Source: Lentisalinibacter salinarum (GTDB lineage: Bacteria > Pseudomonadota > Gammaproteobacteria > Steroidobacterales > Woeseiaceae). Taken from it: a stretch of 64,000 nucleotides of DNA. The DNA lies in contig NZ_JAPDRH010000002.1 of assembly GCF_040706555.1 (NCBI RefSeq), forward strand, positions 620,001 to 684,000, written 5' to 3'. Both the position numbers and the translations under genes were made by a program. The notes under the pieces are model-generated. The model did no database searches. It was not told the origin of the DNA and saw only the letters and a list, made by a program, of their open reading frames with translations. This document shows, piece after piece, positions 9,783 to 22,414 of the stretch; position 1 is the first letter of the stretch; every line of letters starts with the position of its first letter.

Positions 9783-10667
9783 ATGTCTTGGCGTCAGTTC
9801 ACCATGGCTCTGGACGGGCTCGACCCGGAGCGGGTGGAGGCCGCGCTGGAGGACCTCGGCGCCGGCGCCGTCACCTACTCCGACGCTGGCGACTCGCCGG
9901 TGCTGGAGCCCGCGCCGGGCGAGACCCCGCTCTGGCCCGCCACCCTCGTCACCGCGCTGTTCGACGACGATCTCGACGAGGAAGCCCTGAGTGCCGGCCT
10001 GCGCGCCGCGCTCGAACTGGACGAACTTCCGGCATGGCGAGTGGAGACGCTGGCGGACCGCGCGTGGGAGCGGGAGTGGTTGCGCGACTTCCGGCCCATG
10101 CGTTTCGGGCATCGCCTCTGGGTATGTCCGACCGGCAGCGTGGTGGAAGAGCCGAACGCAGTGGTGCTGAACATGGACCCCGGCCTCGCTTTCGGCACCG
10201 GCACCCACGCGACCACGGCCCTGTGTCTGGAATGGCTCGACGCGGCCCGCGTCGACGGACTCAGCGTCCTCGATTACGGCTGCGGTTCGGGCATCCTCGC
10301 CATCGCCGCCCTGCTCCTCGGCGCCGGGCAGGCGAGCGCCACCGACATCGACGCACAGGCCCTCACGGCAGCACGGGCAAATGCGGGACGCAACAGCGTC
10401 GCCGGGCGTCTCGGCGTCGTCGCCCCGGACGAACTCGGCGACGCCGCGTTCGACATCGTGCTGGCGAACATCCTCGCCGCCCCCCTGGTCGGACTCGCAC
10501 CGCGGCTGGCCGCACTGACCCGGGGCGGCGGCGAGATCGTGTTATCGGGTATCCTCGCGAGTCAGGCGGACGAGATCCGCGCCGCCTATGAGCCCTGGTT
10601 CGAGACCGCGCCGGCGGTCGCACGCGAGGACTGGATCATGATCAGCGGCAGGCGCCGGGAAGACTGA
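9783..10667 (+). CDS. prmA: Ribosomal protein L11 methyltransferase
   Basis: SAM-dependent methyltransferase that trimethylates lysines and the N-terminus of ribosomal protein L11. 294 residues, as in E. coli. An N-terminal substrate domain (MSWRQFTMALDG to about 110) precedes the catalytic domain. The latter has NMDPGLAFGTGTHATTALCLEWL, motif I VLDYGCGSGILAIAA (about 163-177) and LANILAAPLV (Asn-Pro-Pro-Tyr position degenerate, as usual in PrmA). The position after accC is a common gammaproteobacterial order. Confidence 0.96.
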   Translation: MSWRQFTMALDGLDPERVEAALEDLGAGAVTYSDAGDSPVLEPAPGETPLWPATLVTALFDDDLDEEALSAGLRAALELDELPAWRVETLADRAWEREWLRDFRPMRFGHRLWVCPTGSVVEEPNAVVLNMDPGLAFGTGTHATTALCLEWLDAARVDGLSVLDYGCGSGILAIAALLLGAGQASATDIDAQALTAARANAGRNSVAGRLGVVAPDELGDAAFDIVLANILAAPLVGLAPRLAALTRGGGEIVLSGILASQADEIRAAYEPWFETAPAVAREDWIMISGRRRED

Positions 10668-10671
10668 GGCC

Positions 10672-12509
<1,838 letters not shown>

Positions 12510-12510
<1 letters not shown>

Positions 12511-13496
12511 TGCGCATCGGCACCATCGACATCGCGTCGCCCGTGCTGCTCGCCCCCATGGCGGGCACCACCGACCTGCCTTTCCGCCGCCTCGCGCGCC
12601 GGTTCGGGGCGGGCCTGGCCGCCACGGAGATGACCACCGCGGACACCTCGCTCTGGCGCTCGGAGAAGTCACGGCACCGACTGCGCCTGGAAGGCGATCC
12701 CTGGCCACGGGTGGTGCAGATCGCCGGCAGCGATCCCGCGCCGATGGCGGAGGCAGCCCGCGCCGTCGCCGACGCCGGCGCCGACATCGTCGACATCAAC
12801 ATGGGCTGCCCGGCCAAGAAGGTTTGCCGCAAGCTCGCCGGCTCGGCGCTGCTGCAGGACGAGCGCCGGGTCGCCGACATCCTCGCCGCGGTCGTGGCCG
12901 CGGTCGACGTACCCGTCACGCTGAAGACGCGGACCGGCTGGAACCCCGATAACCGCAATGGCGTGCGCGTTGCGAAACTCGCCGAGGACTGCGGCATCCG
13001 GGCGCTGGCCATCCACGGACGCACCCGCGCCTGCCGCTTCGCCGGCAGCGCGGAATACGCGACCATTGCGCAGGTCGTCGACGCAGTCTCCATACCGGTG
13101 ATCGCCAACGGCGATATCGACGGTCCTGAAAAGGCACTCGAAGTTCTGCGCGTAACCGGCGCCGCCGCGGTGATGATCGGCCGGGCGGCACAGGGCCGGC
13201 CGTGGATATTCCGGGAGGTCCTCCACCATCTGCGTCACGGCACCGCGCCGCCGCCTGTGGACGCTGCCGAGCTCCGTGCTATCATCACCGCCCACCTGCA
13301 AGACCTGCACCGTTTCTATGGGGAAGAGCGCGGTGTCCGGGTGGCACGCAAACACCTGTCCTGGTACAGCCGCCATCTGACGGATGGTGATGAATACCGA
13401 CGCCAGGTGGTGCGCGTTGAGAGCGCCAGGGAGCAACTGCTCCTCACCGAGCGCTTTCTCGACAGCACGGACCGGGCCGGTGCACGAGCCGCCTGA
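12510..13496 (+). CDS. dusB: tRNA-dihydrouridine synthase B
   Basis: FMN/NADPH enzyme that reduces specific uridines of tRNA to dihydrouridine. 328 residues in a TIM barrel plus helical C-terminus. Motifs: LAPMAGTTDLPFRRL (FMN loop), INMGCPAKKV with catalytic Cys100, LKTRTGW, IHGRTRAC, IPVIANGDI and MIGRAAQGRPWIF. The ATG overlaps the previous stop by one base (TAATG), indicating translational coupling. dusB-fis is a classic operon in Gammaproteobacteria. Confidence 0.97.
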
Positions 13497-13575
13497 TCCC
13501 GCTGTTCAGCAGCAACAGTCAACGGAAGCGCTGCGGCCGGCGGTCGTGGCGGCGATCTGCGGGGAACGAATCGAC

Positions 13576-13854
13576 GTGGCTCCATCGACACGAAAGAAGA
13601 AGCGAAAGCCGACGCTCGGCAACGACAAGTCCCTGAGCGACCACACCCAGGAAGCCCTGAACCAGTATTTCGAGAGCCTGAACGGCTACCGGCCGGGGGA
13701 TCTCTACGAACTGGTGCTCAGCGAAGTGGAGAAGCCGCTGCTGCGCACGGTGCTCGAATACACCGGCGGCAACCAGAGCGAGGCCGCCTCGATCCTGGGC
13801 ATAAACCGGGGCACCTTGCGGAAGAAACTGAAGGCGTACGCGTTGCTGCGCTGA
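13576..13854 (+). CDS. fis: DNA-binding protein Fis
   Basis: Nucleoid-associated factor that bends DNA and activates rRNA and other growth-phase genes. The C-terminal 77 residues are clearly Fis: DLYELVLSEVEKPLLRTVLEY, then the helix-turn-helix NQSEAASILGINRGTLRKKLK. The GTG at 13576 gives 92 residues (E. coli Fis is 98), with GGGGA ten bases upstream. A GTG at 13480 would give 124 residues and overlap dusB. The N-terminus here is very basic (STRKKKRKP), which differs from E. coli. The ORF stays open back to 13384, but that part reads as a shadow of dusB. Confidence 0.9.
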   Translation: MAPSTRKKKRKPTLGNDKSLSDHTQEALNQYFESLNGYRPGDLYELVLSEVEKPLLRTVLEYTGGNQSEAASILGINRGTLRKKLKAYALLR

Positions 13855-13894
13855 GCGGCCGTCGGCGCCAGGACACACACCGGGAGCAGAGCCG

Positions 13895-15442
<1,548 letters not shown>

Positions 15443-15457
15443 GCCGGAGGAGTTGCC

Positions 15458-16762
15458 TTGAAGATACTCATCGTGGGCGGCGGCGGGCGCGAGCACGCGC
15501 TGGCCTGGAAATGCGCCGCATCACCCAGGGTCGACGAAGTCGTGGTCGCGCCGGGCAACGCAGGCACCGCGCTGGAACCCGGGGTCCGCAACGCCGCGGT
15601 GGCGGCGGACGACATCGAAGGCCTGCTCGCGCTGGCCCGCCGGGAGGACGTCGATCTCACGATCGTCGGTCCGGAGGTCCCGCTCGTCGCAGGCGTCGTC
15701 GACTCCTTCGCGGAGGCCGGGCTGCGCTGCTTCGGACCCCGCGCACAAGCCGCGAGGCTGGAAGGCTCCAAGGCCTATACCAAGGACTTCCTGGCCCGCC
15801 ACCGCATCCCCACGGCCGCCTACGGCAACTTCACCGAACTGACGCCGGCGCTCGACTACATTCGCGGGCAGGGCGCGCCGCTGGTGGTGAAGGCGGACGG
15901 CCTCGCCGCCGGCAAGGGCGTGGTGGTCGCCCACACCGTCGAGGCCGCGGAGGAGGCAGCGCGGAACATGCTCCAGGCCGGCGCGTTCGGCGGTGCCGGC
16001 CAACGCATCGTCGTGGAGGAGTTCCTGCAGGGCGAAGAGGCGAGCTTCATCGTCATCACCGACGGGCGCCACATCCTGCCGCTGGCCACCTCCCAGGATC
16101 ACAAGGCCCGGGACGAGGGCGACACCGGCCCGAACACCGGCGGCATGGGCGCCTACTCCCCTGCACCGGTCGTCACGCCCACGATAGAACGCCGCATCAT
16201 GGACGAGGTGATCCGCCCCACCATCGACGGACTGGCGGCGGACGGCGTCGACTACCTGGGGTTCCTGTATGCCGGGCTGATGATCGACGAGAGCGGCGCG
16301 CCGCGGGTGCTCGAATTCAACTGCCGCTTCGGCGACCCGGAGACCCAGCCCATCATGGCGCGGCTGGAGAGCGACCTGGTCGAGCTCTGCGAGGCCGCGC
16401 TGGACGGCCGCCTGGCCGACGCGAAGGCGCAATGGGATCCCCGCGCCTCACTCGGCGTGGTGATGGCCGCAGGCGGTTACCCGGACGACTATCCCAAAGG
16501 CGACGCCATCGCGGGCCTGGATCGCGCCGCAGCCGTGGACGGCGTCAAGGTCTTCCATGCCGGCACGCGCATGGACGGCGATCGGGTGGTGACGGCCGGC
16601 GGGCGCGTGCTCTGCGTCGTGGGGCTCGGCGCGAGCGTCACGGCAGCGCGGGACTCGGCCTACCGGGGCGTCGACTGCATCCGCTGGGATGGCGTCTATT
16701 TCCGCCGCGACATCGGTCACCGCGCCATCGCCCGCGAGGCCGCTGCCGCGGCCGACCGCTAG
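15458..16762 (+). CDS. purD: Phosphoribosylamine-glycine ligase
   Basis: ATP-dependent ligation of glycine to phosphoribosylamine, second step of purine synthesis. 434 residues. The start is a TTG with GGAGGAG eight bases upstream, giving MKILIVGGGGREHALAW, the typical N-terminus, and no ATG or GTG nearby fits. The ATP-grasp domain contains VVKADGLAAGKGVVVA, NTGGMGAYSPAPVVTP and FNCRFGDPETQPIMARL. It is the last gene of purHD and converges on rho. Confidence 0.97.
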   Translation: MKILIVGGGGREHALAWKCAASPRVDEVVVAPGNAGTALEPGVRNAAVAADDIEGLLALARREDVDLTIVGPEVPLVAGVVDSFAEAGLRCFGPRAQAARLEGSKAYTKDFLARHRIPTAAYGNFTELTPALDYIRGQGAPLVVKADGLAAGKGVVVAHTVEAAEEAARNMLQAGAFGGAGQRIVVEEFLQGEEASFIVITDGRHILPLATSQDHKARDEGDTGPNTGGMGAYSPAPVVTPTIERRIMDEVIRPTIDGLAADGVDYLGFLYAGLMIDESGAPRVLEFNCRFGDPETQPIMARLESDLVELCEAALDGRLADAKAQWDPRASLGVVMAAGGYPDDYPKGDAIAGLDRAAAVDGVKVFHAGTRMDGDRVVTAGGRVLCVVGLGASVTAARDSAYRGVDCIRWDGVYFRRDIGHRAIAREAAAAADR

Positions 16763-16795
16763 AACCGCACAGGCACCGCCGACTGTACTGATGCG

Positions 16796-16814
16796 GAGAC
16801 GGCGGCGCCGTCTC
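16796..16814. terminator. Hairpin between convergent purD and rho
   Basis: GAGACGGC, loop GGC, GCCGTCTC: a perfect eight-base stem in the 61-base gap between the two stops. No clear T-run follows on either strand, so termination by this hairpin alone is uncertain. Confidence 0.45.
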
Positions 16815-16823
16815 AGCGGTTCC

Positions 16824-18271
<1,448 letters not shown>

Positions 18272-18275
<4 letters not shown>

Positions 18276-18598
18276 AAGTTGGCATCCAAAAACTCGACAA
18301 GTTGCGATTTCGACATCGCACCCATTTTCTGTGCCTGTACTGCTCCGTCACGGAACAGCATCAGGGTAGGGATACTGCGGATCCCGAATTTCGGCGGCGT
18401 GTTAGGATTCTCGTCGATGTTGATCTTCGCCACCTTCAATCGATCGCCGTACTCGCCGGATACGTCATCGAGCAGCGGCGCAATCATCTTGCAGGGACCG
18501 CACCACTCCGCCCAGAAGTCCAGCAACACCGGACGATCGGACTGCAGTACGTCCTGCTCGAACGTCGCGTCACTCGTATGAACGATCTGGTCAGTCAC
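18272..18598 (-). CDS. trxA: Thioredoxin 1
   Basis: General cytoplasmic disulfide reductase, 108 residues as in E. coli (counting the start Met). The active site WCGPC lies at 32-36 in LLDFWAEWCGPCKMIAPLLDD. The cis-Pro segment is GIRSIPTLMLF. The GTG start has GGGGAGG nine bases upstream. The open frame runs back to 18679, adding 27 residues with no family support. Four-base overlap with rho suggests co-translation. It supplies electrons to DsbD in the known pathway. Confidence 0.96.
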
Positions 18599-18877
18599 CG
18601 CTGTTAACCTCCCCGCAGTATCGAATGATTCAGTGTCCAGAGTCGGAGCTACCCCGACAGCGCATATTTCTTTCGGCACCGGACCAGGCAGGTGACGGCG
18701 CCTTCCCGATCAGGCAATATGTCGCAGCTTTCTCGCCGGTCTTGTGCGGCTTCTCTTGAGATTTGGTGGTAGCGAATTCTGGCAGGTGCGACGGCTGTCG
18801 CAGCGAACTGGGGTTAATTTGAACCCTTCGCGGCCGAATTTGCAAGCCTTACATTCACTTTTTCCCCACGGGAACCC
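18599..18877. other. Divergent intergenic region between trxA and rhlB
   Basis: 279 bases holding the promoters of trxA-rho (minus) and rhlB (plus). It is less GC-rich than the flanks near 18,780-18,870. I found no convincing -35/-10 pair, operator or terminator. The rhlB leader ends CACTTTTTCCCCACGGGAACCC with no strong ribosome site except ACGGGAA. Confidence 0.6.
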
Positions 18878-20275
18878 ATGTCTGAAAATCATCTGAGCGA
18901 ACTGGCCTTCAGGGATCTGGAGCTGCCGGACGCGATACGCAAAGGCATCGAAGATGCCGGTTTCGAATACTGCACGCCGATCCAGAGCCGGACGCTGCCC
19001 ATCGCGCTCGAGGGCCGCGACGTCGCCGGCCAGGCGCAGACCGGGACGGGCAAGACGGCCGCGTTCCTTATCGCCCTCTTCGATCGGCTGCTCGCGAGCG
19101 AGCGGCCGGACAGCAAGCAGTCGGCGCCGCGTGCGGTCATCCTGGCCCCTACCCGGGAACTCGCGGTGCAGATCGCCGCCGACGCCGAAACCCTGGGCAG
19201 CCACACGGGTCTCGAGCTCGCGCTGGCCTACGGCGGCAAGGACTACGACAAGCAGCGCGACCACATCACCGCCGGCATCGACGTATTGGTCGGCACGCCG
19301 GGACGCCTCATCGACTACTTCAAGCAGGGTGTGTTCAACCTGAACCACGTGGAGGTCATGGTGCTGGACGAGGCCGATCGCATGTTCGATCTGGGCTTCA
19401 TCAAGGACATCCGCTACGTGCTGCGGCGCCTGCCCCCGCCGACCGAACGGCTGAACATGCTGTTCTCGGCCACCCTCTCGCACCGGGTGATGGAACTCGC
19501 CTACGAGCACATGAACGATCCGGAGCTGATCCGCATCGAGCCCGAGAAGGTGACGGCCGACCGCGTGCGCCAGGTCATCTACTATCCCTCCAACGAGGAG
19601 AAGCTGCCGCTGCTCATCAAGCTGCTGCGCGAGAGGGACGCCAAGCGCACGATGGTGTTCGTGAACACCAAGCGGGAGGCGGAAAGACTCGAGGACACGC
19701 TGCGCGCGAACGGCATCAACGCCCAGGCCATCTCCGGCGACGTCCCCCAGCGCAAGCGCGAGCGCATGCTATCCGACTTCCAGAGCGGCGAACTCGCGGT
19801 GCTGATCGGCACCGACGTCGCCTCACGCGGCCTGCACGTGCCCGACGTGAGTCACGTGTTCAACTACGACCTGCCCCAGGACCGCGAAGACTACGTGCAT
19901 CGCATCGGCCGCACGGCGCGGGCGGGCGCATCGGGCGACGCCATCAGCTTCGGCTGCGAACAGTACGTGGTGTCGCTGCCCGACATCGAGGACTACATCG
20001 GCAACAAGATCCCGGTGGCGAGCTTCGATCACGAGGCGCTGCCGGAGATCGAGCGCCCGCCCCGGCGGCCGCGCAAGCGCATCGGCGACCGCCCCGGCGG
20101 CGGCGGCAGGCCGTCCCGCGGCGGCGGGCGCAGCGGCCGTGGGAGCGGCGGCGGCAGCGGCAGGAAGGCCCGCTCCGACGACGGCGGCAGCAAGGCCAAA
20201 TCCGGCGACGGCGGCGAGAAGAAGAAGCGGCGCCGACGCAGGAAGACGAAGAAATCCGGTGATGCCGGTCAGTAA
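18878..20275 (+). CDS. rhlB: ATP-dependent RNA helicase RhlB (DEAD-box)
   Basis: DEAD-box helicase that unwinds RNA for the degradosome in the known family. 465 residues. Q-motif GFEYCTPIQ, Walker A AQTGTGKT at 53-60, PTRELA, DEAD at 164-167, SAT in MLFSATLSHRV, and HRIGRTARAG near 340. The last 70 residues form a Gly/Arg/Lys-rich tail (RPGGGGRPSRGGGRSGRG, then KKKRRRRRKTKK), likely for RNA or partner binding. It is divergent from trxA-rho, as in E. coli, which supports RhlB over other DEAD-box paralogues. Confidence 0.92.
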   Translation: MSENHLSELAFRDLELPDAIRKGIEDAGFEYCTPIQSRTLPIALEGRDVAGQAQTGTGKTAAFLIALFDRLLASERPDSKQSAPRAVILAPTRELAVQIAADAETLGSHTGLELALAYGGKDYDKQRDHITAGIDVLVGTPGRLIDYFKQGVFNLNHVEVMVLDEADRMFDLGFIKDIRYVLRRLPPPTERLNMLFSATLSHRVMELAYEHMNDPELIRIEPEKVTADRVRQVIYYPSNEEKLPLLIKLLRERDAKRTMVFVNTKREAERLEDTLRANGINAQAISGDVPQRKRERMLSDFQSGELAVLIGTDVASRGLHVPDVSHVFNYDLPQDREDYVHRIGRTARAGASGDAISFGCEQYVVSLPDIEDYIGNKIPVASFDHEALPEIERPPRRPRKRIGDRPGGGGRPSRGGGRSGRGSGGGSGRKARSDDGGSKAKSGDGGEKKKRRRRRKTKKSGDAGQ

Positions 20276-20287
20276 CACGGAGGATAC

Positions 20288-21082
20288 GTGCAGAACCGAC
20301 AGCAACTCCTGAAGAACGTGGTGGCCGTCACCCGGGATGCCGGTCAGGCCATCCTGGAGGTCTATGAGACCGACTTCGACGTGGAGAACAAACAGGACGA
20401 CTCCCCCATCACGGCGGCCGACCGCGCGGCCCACGACATCATTGTGCAGGGCCTGAAACAGCTGACGCCCGGCATGCCCGTGCTGAGCGAGGAAGACGGC
20501 ATGCCGTCCTACGGCGAGCGCAGCGCCTGGCAGCGCTACTGGCTGGTGGACCCCCTCGACGGCACGAAGGAGTTCGTCAGCCGCAACGGCGAGTTCACCG
20601 TGAACATCGCCCTGGTGGAGGGCCATCAGGCAGTGCTCGGCGTCGTGCACGTGCCCGTGCAGGGCAAGACCTACACCGGCCTGCACGGCTACGGCGCGCG
20701 GCGTCTCGTCGACGGCGGGAGCAGCGAGGCCATCCGCGTCGCCGAGGAATCTGCATCTCCGGTACGCGTGGTCGGCAGCCGCTCGCACCGCGGCGCAAGT
20801 CTGGACGCCTGGCTCGAGGAACTGGGCGAGCACGAACTCGTACCCATGGGTTCGTCGCTGAAATTCTGCGTCGTCGCCGAAGGAGGCGCCGACGTCTATC
20901 CCCGGCTCGGTCCGACATCGGAGTGGGATACCGCTGCCGCCCAGGCCGTGGTGGAGGCCGCCGGCGGGCGCGTTACGGTGGCCGGCGGCTCGCCGCTGGC
21001 CTACAACGCCAAGGCGGACATCCTGAACCCGCACTTCCTGGTGACGGGCCCGCAGGACCGCCAGTGGCCGCCTATTGGTTGA
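20288..21082 (+). CDS. cysQ: 3'(2'),5'-bisphosphate nucleotidase CysQ
   Basis: Mg-dependent phosphatase of the inositol monophosphatase superfamily that removes PAP formed during sulfate assimilation. 264 residues. Metal-binding motifs: LSEEDG (Glu), WLVDPLDGTKEF (Asp-Pro-Leu-Asp-Gly-Thr) and SEWDTAAAQAVVEAAGG. GTG start with GGAGG four bases upstream, 12 bases after rhlB. It could in principle act on other small phosphates, but the motif set and length fit CysQ. Confidence 0.92.
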   Translation: MQNRQQLLKNVVAVTRDAGQAILEVYETDFDVENKQDDSPITAADRAAHDIIVQGLKQLTPGMPVLSEEDGMPSYGERSAWQRYWLVDPLDGTKEFVSRNGEFTVNIALVEGHQAVLGVVHVPVQGKTYTGLHGYGARRLVDGGSSEAIRVAEESASPVRVVGSRSHRGASLDAWLEELGEHELVPMGSSLKFCVVAEGGADVYPRLGPTSEWDTAAAQAVVEAAGGRVTVAGGSPLAYNAKADILNPHFLVTGPQDRQWPPIG

Positions 21083-21166
21083 TAGATGGGTCGAGACCGA
21101 GGCTGAGACCCGGGCTGCGACCGGGAAAGACTGGACAAGCGCCGGATTTCGGCTTACTAAGAAAGC

Positions 21167-21400
21167 GTGGACGGCGAGATCACCGACAACAACAACGTCG
21201 AGAACGACGCATTCCGGGACCTGGAGCGCCTGCGGGAGCTTCGCATCAGCCATCGGGACCTGGACGACCTCATCGACCGCCTGTCGGAGGATCCCCTGGT
21301 CGACCAGCTCCGGCTGCGGCGCCTGAAGAAGCGCAAGCTGCAGCTGAAGGACATGATCACCCGCCTCGAGAGCGAACTGATCCCCGACCTGAACGCCTGA
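21167..21400 (+). CDS. DUF465 / YdcH-like small coiled-coil protein
   Basis: 77 residues from a GTG start. The core ISHRDLDDLIDRLSEDPLVDQLRLRRLKKRKLQLKDMI... is the DUF465 signature: a helical hairpin of charged heptads. It is small and cytoplasmic, with no known activity. An ATG alternative would remove most of the domain. It converges on trhO, with the two stops two bases apart (21400 and 21402). Confidence 0.85.
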   Translation: MDGEITDNNNVENDAFRDLERLRELRISHRDLDDLIDRLSEDPLVDQLRLRRLKKRKLQLKDMITRLESELIPDLNA

Positions 21401-21401
21401 G

Positions 21402-22364
21402 CTACTCCTCTTCCCTGGCTTCGTAAACGGCGCCGATATGCCGCTCGCCGCGGGCCTCGGCCAGTTCCACCTGGCGGCGCCGCTCGGCCAGCCGCTCGGC
21501 GCGGTCGGCGTCGACGTCGCCGTGGCAGTGGGGGCAGCTCACGCCCTCTTCGTAGAGCGGCGATGCCACGTCCGCGGCGGACAGCGGCCGCCGGCAGGCG
21601 TGGCATTGCACGTAGTGGCCGGGGGCCAGGCGCCGGTCCACGGCCACCCGGCTGTCGAAGACGAAGCACTCGCCCTCCCAGCGGTTGTCGGGCGATTCCG
21701 CCATCTCGTCCAGATAGCCGAGGATTCCGCCTTCCAGCTGGTAGACCCGCTCGAAGCCCATCTCATGCATCATGGCCGTCGCCTTCTCGCAGCGGATGCC
21801 GCCGGTGCAGTACATGGCGATGGGCCGATCGCGCACGCCGGCCAGCCGTTCGTCGACGAAGGCCGGGAAATCGCGGAAGCTGTCCGTGCCGGGATCGACG
21901 GCGCCGGGGAACCGCCCCACGTCGATCTCGTAGCGGTTGCGCGTGTCGATGACCAGCGTCTCCGGATCCGAGATCAGCCGGTTCCACTCTGCCGGCGCAA
22001 CCCGCTCGCCGGTGAGCGCCGACGCGTCGACGTCGGGCCGCCCGAGGCTGACGATCTCCCTGCGCAGGCGCACCCGCAGCCGCCGGAAAGGCGGCTCGTC
22101 CGCGCGCGACCAGCGGCCCTCCAGGCCCCCAAGCCCCTCCATGCCGCCCAGCCAGTCGAGCATCGACACGAGTTCGCCGCGCTCGCCGGCGAGTGTTGCG
22201 TTGATGCCTTCCGGCGCCAGCAGGACGGTGCCGAGCAGATTTCGCTCGCGTCCGGCCGCGAGCAGCGGCTCGCGCAGCTGCCGGTACGCCGACAGAGAGA
22301 CGAAACGATAGAAGGAGACGACGTCGCAGGCGTAGCCGTCCGTGCTGCGGGGAGTGCTGCTCAT
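21402..22364 (-). CDS. trhO: tRNA uridine(34) hydroxylase TrhO (rhodanese family, YceA-like)
   Basis: O2-dependent 5-hydroxylation of U34 in tRNA is the known role of this family. 320 residues. The N-terminal acylphosphatase-like domain (FYRFVSLSAYRQLREPLLAAG, LLAPEGINATLAG) is followed by the rhodanese domain (VIDTRNRYEIDVGRFPGA) with the catalytic loop YCTGGIRCEKA (C186, C192). The C-terminal QCHACRRPLS and VSCPHCHGD form a likely zinc site. ATG at 22364. The longer open frame upstream runs antisense through plsB and is not coding. Confidence 0.94.
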   Translation of the reverse strand: MSSTPRSTDGYACDVVSFYRFVSLSAYRQLREPLLAAGRERNLLGTVLLAPEGINATLAGERGELVSMLDWLGGMEGLGGLEGRWSRADEPPFRRLRVRLRREIVSLGRPDVDASALTGERVAPAEWNRLISDPETLVIDTRNRYEIDVGRFPGAVDPGTDSFRDFPAFVDERLAGVRDRPIAMYCTGGIRCEKATAMMHEMGFERVYQLEGGILGYLDEMAESPDNRWEGECFVFDSRVAVDRRLAPGHYVQCHACRRPLSAADVASPLYEEGVSCPHCHGDVDADRAERLAERRRQVELAEARGERHIGAVYEAREEE

Positions 22365-22414
22365 GGACGCAATTGTACGCAACACCGGGCACCCGGGGTG
22401 CAGATGCAGGCGCC